Positions 43,297 to 49,018 of a stretch of 53,662 bases of DNA are shown piece by piece. The notes under the pieces were generated by a model. That model did not search any database, had not been told where the DNA came from, and saw only the letters and a program-made list of their open reading frames with translations. This DNA comes from Clostridia bacterium. GTDB taxonomy: Bacteria; Bacillota; Clostridia; Christensenellales; Aristaeellaceae. Location of the stretch: the NCBI GenBank assembly GCA_017463245.1, contig JAFTPN010000081.1, forward strand, positions 1 through 53,662, written 5' to 3'. Both the position numbers and the translations under genes were made by a program. Position 1 is the stretch's first letter, and every line of letters starts with the position of its first letter.

Positions 43297-44595
43297 TTGA
43301 ACACCGTAGCATTCCACACTTTAGGTTGTAAAGTCAACCAATACGACACCCAAGCCATGCTGGAACTCTTCCGCGCCGCAGGCTACGCCATCCTCCCCTT
43401 CCACGAGAATGCGGATGTCTACGTGGTAAACACCTGCACCGTCACCGGCACCGGCGACAAGAAATCCATGCAGATCACCCGCCGATTGCGCCGGGAGCAT
43501 CCGGAGAGTGAGATCATCCTCTGCGGCTGCCTTGCCCAGCGCAAGGGCGAAGAGCTGCTGGACACCGGCGCCCGGCTGATCCTTGGCACCCAGCGCCGGG
43601 GCGAGGTGGTCACCCTGCTGGAGCAGGCCGTGCGCGAGGGCAAGCAGATCTGCGCCGTGGACGCCCTCACCACCGCCACGCCCTTCGAGAACCTGACCAT
43701 CACCGATCAGGAGGAGCACACCCGCGCCACGCTGAAAATCCAGGAGGGCTGCAACAACCATTGCACCTACTGCATCATCCCCAGCGTGCGCGGCCCCATC
43801 CGCTCCCGCCCCCTGCACGAGGTGGCCACCGAAGCCCGCCGCCTGGCCGATGCTGGCTTCCGCGAGCTGGTGCTGACGGGCATCCACCTTTCCAGCTACG
43901 GCAAGGACTTGCAGGATGGCTCAACCCTGCTGGACGCCATCCAGGCCGTGCAGGATGTGCCGGGGGTAAAGCGCATCCGCCTGGGCAGCCTGGAGCCCAC
44001 CATCGCCACGGCGGAGTTCTCCGCCCGTCTGGCGCAGATGGACAAGGTCTGCCCCCAGTTCCACCTGGCGCTGCAATCCGGCAGCGATACCGTGCTGGCA
44101 CGCATGGCTCGGCGCTACAACAGCCGGATGTACCTCACCGCGGTGGAGAACCTCCGCGCCGCCTTCCCCCACGCCGCCTTCACCACCGATGTGCTCACCG
44201 GCTTCCCCGGCGAAACGGAGGAAGAATACCAGGAGACCCGCCGCATGATCGAAAGGGTCGGCTATGCGAAAATCCACGTGTTCCCCTACTCCCAGCGGGA
44301 AGGCACCAAGGCCGCTGTGATGCCGAACCAGCTGCCCAACGCCCTGAAGGATCAGCGTGCCCGGGAGCTGATCGCCCTGGGTGAGACCACCGCCCGCGCC
44401 TATCAGGAAAGCTGGCTGGGCTGCACCGCCACCGTGCTGGTGGAGGAGCAGGACGCCGCCGGCAACTGGCTGGGCTACACCCCGGAGTACATCCAGGTCA
44501 CGCTGCCGGACTGCCCTGCTTGCCAAAGCGGCGCGGTGGTAGATGTGCGGCTCACTGAAATCCTCGGCGAGGGCATGAAAGGAGAACTGGTATGA
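43297..44595 (+). CDS. mtaB: tRNA t6A37 methylthiotransferase MtaB
   Basis: Radical-SAM enzyme adding methylthio to t6A at tRNA position 37. 432 residues: N-terminal UPF0004 domain with three Fe-S cysteines (TLGCKVNQ, NTCTVT, LCGCLAQR), radical-SAM motif CNNHCTYC, and a C-terminal TRAM region. NTCTVT and the protein length favour MtaB over MiaB or RimO. TTG at 43297 is chosen because GGAG lies nine bases upstream; a TTG three codons earlier abuts it. Overlaps the lipoprotein gene by ATGA. Confidence 0.93.
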   Translation: MNTVAFHTLGCKVNQYDTQAMLELFRAAGYAILPFHENADVYVVNTCTVTGTGDKKSMQITRRLRREHPESEIILCGCLAQRKGEELLDTGARLILGTQRRGEVVTLLEQAVREGKQICAVDALTTATPFENLTITDQEEHTRATLKIQEGCNNHCTYCIIPSVRGPIRSRPLHEVATEARRLADAGFRELVLTGIHLSSYGKDLQDGSTLLDAIQAVQDVPGVKRIRLGSLEPTIATAEFSARLAQMDKVCPQFHLALQSGSDTVLARMARRYNSRMYLTAVENLRAAFPHAAFTTDVLTGFPGETEEEYQETRRMIERVGYAKIHVFPYSQREGTKAAVMPNQLPNALKDQRARELIALGETTARAYQESWLGCTATVLVEEQDAAGNWLGYTPEYIQVTLPDCPACQSGAVVDVRLTEILGEGMKGELV

Positions 44596-45161
44596 AGCGC
44601 GTCTTATTTCTGATGTTGCTTTGCGCCACGCTGCTTCTGACTGGCTGCGCTGAGCAAAAGCCCGCCATGTACATGGAGCCTGCCAAGGAACAGCCCCTGC
44701 ATCAGGCTTCCTTCAACCAGACCTACGACTTCCGCATGGACGATGGCCTGAAAAGCGTCGTGATGGAGGTATGGGAGCTGGTGGACGGGCAATGGACAGT
44801 CCTTGGCGGCGGACGCATCGGCGCCTCCATCAAGGAAGGCCAGTTCGCCCTTGCCTTCAACACCCTGCCGGAGGGCGTCACCTACTCTGTCGGCGGTGCC
44901 GGCTACACCTATACCATCAACAAGGATTTCGCCGTTGATTTCGCTCCCGCTGGCAGCGCCATGTACACCACCATGCTCACCCAGCTGCAGGAGATCGCCT
45001 ACGAAACGCCCATCCCCATGGCGATGCAGCTTTTCACCACCAACCAGAACACGCAGTACATCGGCGTGGATTTCTTCCACCAGCCGCAGCTCATTGCTGC
45101 CGAAGGGCATGACCATGTGTACGCTGTAACGCTTACCTTCTCCACCACCACTATGGAATAA
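44592..45161 (+). CDS. lipoprotein, paralogue 1
   Basis: 189 residues with a lipobox (LLLTGC, Cys19) after MKRVLFLMLLCAT. Then KPAMYMEPAKEQ and a beta-rich body (DDGLKSVVMEVWELVDGQWTVL, GRIGASIKEGQFALAFNTL), ending GHDHVYAVTLTFS. No known domain recognised. The next gene shares the plan (PAMYMEPA / PAMYIEPA motif, closing GHDHVYAV / GHEHVFFV), so the two are tandem duplicates. Overlaps mtaB by 4 bp and is therefore co-expressed. Confidence 0.8.
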   Translation: MKRVLFLMLLCATLLLTGCAEQKPAMYMEPAKEQPLHQASFNQTYDFRMDDGLKSVVMEVWELVDGQWTVLGGGRIGASIKEGQFALAFNTLPEGVTYSVGGAGYTYTINKDFAVDFAPAGSAMYTTMLTQLQEIAYETPIPMAMQLFTTNQNTQYIGVDFFHQPQLIAAEGHDHVYAVTLTFSTTTME

Positions 45162-45176
45162 GAAAGGAAAATTGCT

Positions 45177-45806
45177 TTGAAACGCAAGCTGCTTTTGCTC
45201 CTGATGTGCGCCGCGCTGCTGCTCACCAGCTGCGCCCAACAGCCTGCCACAGATGACAGGCCTGCCATGTACATTGAGCCCGCTCAACTCACCGTCCAGG
45301 AAGAGCTGATCAAGAGCATTGCCAGCCAGGGACGCAACTGCAACATCTATGATTTTCAGTTGGGCAAAGAACAGCTGGGCATTACTGTGAGTGTCTACCG
45401 CCTGGAAAACAAGCAGTGGCAATTGTACACCGGAGGCAGCCAGCTGCATCTGCCCGCCCAGGAAGGCAAAGGCCGCTTCGCCTTGAACTTCGGTCCCCTG
45501 ACGGAGGGCATCCTCACCAGCATGCTGGATGAAAAAAACAATGTCATGACCCTGCGTCAGGCTCCCACAGATATCCTCTACGATGTTACTGGGCTGAATG
45601 TCACCACCTCCCAGCTTTCCGCGCTGGCGGAGGTCAGCTACGGTGAGGAGATCCCGCTGATGCTGCAATTCATTTCCTCCCAGCTGCCGGAGGATAACTC
45701 CAACGCTGTCATCACCATCCAGCCGGAAGAACTGGCAGCACTTGGACACGAGCACGTTTTCTTTGTTACCGCCGTGTTTTCACCCATGTCTTCCAACCAC
45801 GAATAA
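45177..45806 (+). CDS. lipoprotein, paralogue 2
   Basis: 209 residues; TTG start at 45177 with AAAGGAAA upstream. Lipobox LLLTSC (Cys19), then PAMYIEPAQL, SVYRLENKQWQLYTGGSQLHLP, GKGRFALNFGPLTEG, and an end LAALGHEHVFFVTAVFS matching paralogue 1. Identity is low by eye, so the duplication is old. 15 bp behind paralogue 1 and 15 bp before hinT. Surface role unknown. Confidence 0.8.
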   Translation: MKRKLLLLLMCAALLLTSCAQQPATDDRPAMYIEPAQLTVQEELIKSIASQGRNCNIYDFQLGKEQLGITVSVYRLENKQWQLYTGGSQLHLPAQEGKGRFALNFGPLTEGILTSMLDEKNNVMTLRQAPTDILYDVTGLNVTTSQLSALAEVSYGEEIPLMLQFISSQLPEDNSNAVITIQPEELAALGHEHVFFVTAVFSPMSSNHE

Positions 45807-45821
45807 GAAAGGATGATTCCC

Positions 45822-46166
45822 ATGAACAACTGTCTCTTCTGCAAGATCATCGCCGGTGATATCCCCTCCACCAAGGTTTACGAGGACGAGAAGGTTTACG
45901 CCTTCCGCGACATCAACCCCCAAGCGCCCACCCATGTGCTGGTGATCCCCAAGCAGCACGTCAGCGGTATGTCCGCCATCGATGAGGCCGACGACGCCAC
46001 CCTGGCCGCCTGCCTGCGCGCCTGCAAAAAGGTCGCCGAGCTGGAAGGCCTGACGGAAGGCGGCTTCCGCGTGGTGTCCAACTGCGGCGATCACGCCTGC
46101 CAGAGCGTCCATCACCTGCATTTTCACGTGCTTGGCGGCCGCCAGCTGACGGAAAATATGGCCTGA
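45822..46166 (+). CDS. hinT: HIT-family nucleotide phosphoramidase
   Basis: 114 residues. HinT hydrolyses nucleoside phosphoramidates. N-terminal NCLFCKIIAGDIPSTKVYED, then the histidine triad HHLHFHVLGG near the C-terminus (about 100-109), and PTHVLVIPKQH. ATG at 45822 is eight bases behind AAAGGA; an ATG three codons earlier overlaps it. End of the mtaB operon, before rpsU, a frequent clostridial order. Confidence 0.95.
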   Translation: MNNCLFCKIIAGDIPSTKVYEDEKVYAFRDINPQAPTHVLVIPKQHVSGMSAIDEADDATLAACLRACKKVAELEGLTEGGFRVVSNCGDHACQSVHHLHFHVLGGRQLTENMA

Positions 46167-46210
46167 TCCGGTTTTTACAAAAAAATTCTTGAGAAATTCT
46201 TGTTTTCCCA

Positions 46211-46239
46211 TTGACGCGAAACTTGAAAAACGATATAAT
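46211..46239 (+). promoter_or_regulatory. rpsU promoter
   Basis: TTGACG (46211-46216), 17-bp spacer, TATAAT (46234-46239). An AAATTCTTG direct repeat lies just upstream. Confidence 0.85.
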
Positions 46240-46312
46240 AGCTGTACGGTTCGCCATCCGTCCGTCTTAGCCGGCTGATGTCAAGGCGAGATGAGCGAGA
46301 GGAGGGATAACA

Positions 46313-46486
46313 GTGTCCGAGGTACGAGTCCGCGAGAATGAATCTCTGGAGAGTGCGCTCAAGCGTTTTAAGCGGCAATGTGCCCGCGCAGGCGTCATTC
46401 AGGAGGTCCGCAAGCGTGAGCATTACGAAAAGCCCAGCGTGAAGCGTAAGAAGAAGGCTGAAGCCGCACGCAAGCGCAAGTACTAA
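46313..46486 (+). CDS. rpsU: 30S ribosomal protein S21
   Basis: 57 residues, translated by hand: [19 protein letters not shown], then [21 protein letters not shown] and a basic tail ending RKRKY. This is the complete S21 family pattern. GTG start at 46313 with AGGAGGG seven bases upstream. S21 helps 30S subunits recognise mRNA leaders. Own promoter and terminator; the leader of about 70 nt has no further signal seen. Confidence 0.96.
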   Translation: MSEVRVRENESLESALKRFKRQCARAGVIQEVRKREHYEKPSVKRKKKAEAARKRKY

Positions 46487-46499
46487 TTTCGTACAAACT

Positions 46500-46528
46500 C
46501 CCTTCCCCATCACGGGGAAGGGTTTTTT
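46500..46528 (+). terminator. rpsU terminator
   Basis: CCCTTCCCC, ATCAC loop, GGGGAAGGG, then six T. Confidence 0.93.
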
Positions 46529-46569
46529 GTTTGTTCCAAACAATGCGAGGCGACGAAGAAAGCTACGCC

Positions 46570-46598
46570 TTGACGAATCTGTGAGAAGATGGTAGGAT
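46570..46598 (+). promoter_or_regulatory. promoter of the small RHH-like gene
   Basis: TTGACG (46570-46575), 17-bp spacer, TAGGAT (46593-46598), 20 bp before the ATG, with GGGAGGTG between. Confidence 0.6.
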
Positions 46599-46617
46599 CG
46601 AGGGGAGGTGAGTGCAT

Positions 46618-46848
46618 ATGGCTGAAAATGAGAAGCCCCGCAAAGGGAAAGTTGACTATCTTCGAGATAGAGAATTATCCCATGTGTTTAGTGTTAAGGT
46701 TCGCAAATCTACTGGAATGGTCGAAGCCCTAAAGGAAATGACCCAAAATACGGGTATTCCACGAAATGCATACATCATCAATGCTGTATGTGAAAAGCTC
46801 ATCCAAGACGGCTACAATCCAGACCATTACAAGCCTGATCCCGAATAA
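46618..46848 (+). CDS. small ribbon-helix-helix-like protein
   Basis: 76 residues; charged N-terminus (ENEKPRKGKVDYLRDRE), then SHVFSVKVRKSTGMVEALKEMTQNTGIPRNAYIINAVCEKLIQ, which fits a strand followed by two helices as in Arc/CopG proteins (DNA-binding or antitoxin). Codon usage is visibly AT-richer than the housekeeping genes on either side. It has its own promoter and terminator and stands 220 bp before hicAB. Function unproven. Confidence 0.6.
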   Translation: MAENEKPRKGKVDYLRDRELSHVFSVKVRKSTGMVEALKEMTQNTGIPRNAYIINAVCEKLIQDGYNPDHYKPDPE

Positions 46849-46868
46849 TCTCAGATCCTATGACGAGT

Positions 46869-46893
46869 GCAGGAAATTCATCCTGCGCTTTTT
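46869..46893 (+). terminator. terminator behind the RHH-like gene
   Basis: GCAGGA, AATTCA loop, TCCTGC, then GCTTTTT. Confidence 0.8.
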
Positions 46894-46950
46894 CTTTACC
46901 CTTCAATACTTCTTATGGACTTAATAGACACACTAATAGTCTTGCATTGT

Positions 46951-46970
46951 GCGAAAGAACGTTCGCGAAC
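46951..46970. promoter_or_regulatory. overlapping palindromes upstream of hicAB
   Basis: GTTCGCGAAC (46961-46970) is a perfect 10-bp palindrome, overlapping GAACGTTC (46957-46964). It lies four bases before the -35 of the first hicA promoter, a natural place for HicB autorepression. Confidence 0.5.
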
Positions 46971-46974
46971 TCTC

Positions 46975-47002
46975 TTGACTGGTTTGAAATATGTGGTATG
47001 AT
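46975..47002 (+). promoter_or_regulatory. hicAB distal promoter
   Basis: TTGACT (46975-46980), 16-bp spacer, TATGAT (46997-47002). Confidence 0.6.
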
Positions 47003-47020
47003 GTACGGGAAGAGAATATC

Positions 47021-47049
47021 TTGACACCACGGGCGATACCATATATAAT
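47021..47049 (+). promoter_or_regulatory. hicAB proximal promoter
   Basis: TTGACA (47021-47026), 17-bp spacer, TATAAT (47044-47049): consensus boxes, but the -10 ends only 19 bp before the hicA ATG and 7 bp before its ribosome site, so the leader would be very short. Confidence 0.7.
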
Positions 47050-47068
47050 CAAATTCGGAGGAATGATA

Positions 47069-47323
47069 ATGTCTAAGTGGGAAAAGCTGTTGCAGCGAAT
47101 CTTGGAACTCTCCAAGGATATGCGATTCGAGGAATTGCGGAAGGTGCTGGAAAGCTACGGATATCGAATGGATGCACCGCGAGGCGGAAGCAGCCATAGG
47201 ACATTCCGGAAAGCCAAGCACCAGCCGATCACCATTCCGATCAATAACCCCATCAAGCGGGTATATGTGGAAATGGTAAGAGATGTAATAGAAAGTGAGG
47301 TGGGCAGCGATGAGAAAAATTGA
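47069..47323 (+). CDS. hicA: HicA-type mRNA interferase toxin
   Basis: 84 residues, double-stranded-RNA-binding-like fold. Seen: FEELRKVLESYGYRMDAPRGGSSHRTFRK with the catalytic histidine in GGSSHRTF, and ITIPINNPIKRVYV. HicA cleaves mRNA and is neutralised by HicB. It is longer at the N-terminus than the smallest HicA (about 60). GGAGG seven bases before the ATG at 47069. Toxin-first order with a 14-bp overlap to hicB is typical. Confidence 0.92.
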   Translation: MSKWEKLLQRILELSKDMRFEELRKVLESYGYRMDAPRGGSSHRTFRKAKHQPITIPINNPIKRVYVEMVRDVIESEVGSDEKN

Positions 47324-47669
47324 AGAGTATCTTGCCATGCCGTACAGACTGGAAATCACTCCTGATCCGGATGAAGGTGGATTCGTCGCCTCTTATCCAG
47401 AACTTCCTGGGTGCCTGACTTGTGCGGAAACGATGGAAGAGGTCATCAGGAATGCAGAAGATGCCAAGCGTCTTTGGCTGGAAGCAGCTATCGAAGAGGG
47501 CATTGAGATCCGCGAACCTGGCATGATCGAGGACTATTCCGGACAGTTCAAACTCCGAATCCCGAAATCCCTGCACAAATCCCTTGCGGAACATTCCAAG
47601 CGAGAAGGTATCAGCATGAATCAGTATTGCTTGTACTTGCTGGCTAAACATGATGCCGCTTGGAGGTAA
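47310..47669 (+). CDS. hicB: HicB-type antitoxin
   Basis: 119 residues. HicB RNase-H-like domain (about 8-60: YRLEITPDPDEGGFVASYPELPGCLTCAETMEEVIRNAEDAKRLW) followed by a C-terminal ribbon-helix-helix (about 84-115: FKLRIPKSLHKSLAEHSKREGISMNQYCLYLLA), which would bind the operator upstream of hicA. ATG at 47310 within hicA, with GAGGTGGG upstream. AT-richer than the flanking core genes, like hicA, hinting at transfer. Confidence 0.93.
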   Translation: MRKIEEYLAMPYRLEITPDPDEGGFVASYPELPGCLTCAETMEEVIRNAEDAKRLWLEAAIEEGIEIREPGMIEDYSGQFKLRIPKSLHKSLAEHSKREGISMNQYCLYLLAKHDAAWR

Positions 47670-47691
47670 ATCTTAATAGGTACAAAACGTA

Positions 47692-47724
47692 GACACGCTG
47701 AAACAACAGCGTGTCTTTTCTTTT
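47692..47724 (+). terminator. hicAB terminator
   Basis: GACACGCTG, AAACAA loop, CAGCGTGTC, then TTTTCTTTT. Confidence 0.93.
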
Positions 47725-47765
47725 AGGAAAGGAGGCTTTGCAATTGATTCTCAGCGCTCACCAAT

Positions 47766-47795
47766 GTGCGGGCGAACACAGTTCGCCCCTACAAA
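47766..47795. repeat. solo module E, inverted
   Basis: GCGGGCGAA...TTCGCCCCTACA hairpin, the reverse complement of module E in copy 6. No other module here. Confidence 0.75.
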
Positions 47796-47880
47796 TGCAC
47801 GTTACAGTTTGAACAGCATACAAGCAACTTTTTTCGCCCTGCTTTCCTTTTGTTTTTCCGTAAAATTTCCAGCCAATCTC

Positions 47881-47909
47881 TTGCGATTTTTCGTTCCATT
47901 TGTTATACT
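47881..47909 (+). promoter_or_regulatory. promoter of the methyltransferase-like gene
   Basis: TTGCGA (47881-47886), 17-bp spacer, TATACT (47904-47909), 34 bp before the chosen start. Confidence 0.7.
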
Positions 47910-47943
47910 ATCCTTATCATCCATGAAAAAAGAAGAGGGCTTC

Positions 47944-48954
47944 ATGAATTACTGCTTTCAATTACTGCCTCACGCCAACATACGTTATCAGGAATCGCTG
48001 AACCTGCTGGGTACAGCCGAGCTTTCCTGCATGCTCAAGGCCTTGCATATCGAATCCGAAGTGCAGCTTCGCACCATTGGCGGAGCGCCTTTTCTCTGCT
48101 TTGAAGCACCGGAGCTGACCGACAGCCAGCTTTCCGCCCTCTCCCGCCACAGCGCGCTGACGCTTTTGTGCCAGGAGGAAAACGGCCTGCTGCGCCCCCT
48201 GGAGCGCCCCGCTGCCGATTACCTCCCCCGCGACCTGGCGGAGGTGCTGAAATACAAGGGCAAAACCAGCGCCGTGTTCACCCACATGATGATCAACCTG
48301 GCGCTTACTGCCAGCAAGTCCTTTGGCGCTGCGCAGCCCGTCACCGTGCTGGATCCCCTCTGTGGCCGCGGCACCACGCTGTTTGTGGCGCTGCAGCAGG
48401 GCATGAACAGCGTGGGCATCGACCTGGATCGCAAGGATCTGAAGGAAGCCGCTGACTACTTCAGCCGCTACCTGCAATATCACCGGCTGAAGCACAAGCT
48501 GGAGCAGGGCTCCCGCACGGTGCGGGGCAACAGCGTGCCCGATGCGGTGTACACCCTGGCCACCAGCAAACAGGCCTTTCAGGCAGGTGACACCCGCAGC
48601 CTGCGCATGCTGCTGGGCGACACCAGCTACATCTCCGCCCTGCTGAAAAAGACCCCTGCGGATATTCTCGTCACCGACCTGCCCTATGGTGTGCAGCACG
48701 CACCCCAGGAGGGGCGCCGCCCGGAGAACTTCCCCGGCATGCTGCGCCGCGTGCTTCCCGCCTGGAAGGACGCCCTCAAGCCCGGCGCAGGCCTGGCCAT
48801 CAGCTTCAACAGCCTCACCCTGCCCCGCGCCACCTTAGTGGAACTGCTGGAAGGCGCTGGCTTCCAGGTGCTGACGGAAGCACCCTACGATAACTTTGAG
48901 CATTTTGTGGAACAGGCCGTGACCCGCGATGTGGTCGTGGCGCGCAAAGCATAA
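47944..48954 (+). CDS. class I SAM-dependent nucleic-acid methyltransferase (TRM11/UPF0020-like)
   Basis: 336 residues. An N-terminal part (about 1-85) rich in beta structure with no clear motif, then a Rossmann methyltransferase core: VLDPLCGRGTTLFVALQQG (SAM motif I), SVGIDLDRKDL, and motif IV DILVTDLPYG, a variant of the (N/D)PPY of amino-methyltransferases. This suggests an RNA or DNA base-amine methylase, probably tRNA or rRNA guanine-N2, but the target is unknown. ATG at 47944 follows GAAGAGGG; an in-frame ATG seven codons upstream lacks a ribosome site. Confidence 0.75.
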   Translation: MNYCFQLLPHANIRYQESLNLLGTAELSCMLKALHIESEVQLRTIGGAPFLCFEAPELTDSQLSALSRHSALTLLCQEENGLLRPLERPAADYLPRDLAEVLKYKGKTSAVFTHMMINLALTASKSFGAAQPVTVLDPLCGRGTTLFVALQQGMNSVGIDLDRKDLKEAADYFSRYLQYHRLKHKLEQGSRTVRGNSVPDAVYTLATSKQAFQAGDTRSLRMLLGDTSYISALLKKTPADILVTDLPYGVQHAPQEGRRPENFPGMLRRVLPAWKDALKPGAGLAISFNSLTLPRATLVELLEGAGFQVLTEAPYDNFEHFVEQAVTRDVVVARKA

Positions 48955-49018
48955 AAATCCCCTCTTTGATCATATCCTATCTTATCTTTTCTGTACGCAT
49001 TAGTAGGAGGCAATACCC

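Noticed and set aside
46957-46970. GAACGTTC as a LexA (SOS) box
   Set aside because: The Gram-positive LexA site is CGAAC-N4-GTTCG; spacing here does not fit, so it is better read as a local palindrome for hicAB.
47764-47943. Longer form of the methyltransferase-like protein starting at 47764
   Set aside because: The extra 60 codons cross a module E repeat and the promoter at 47881-47909, and lack a ribosome site.
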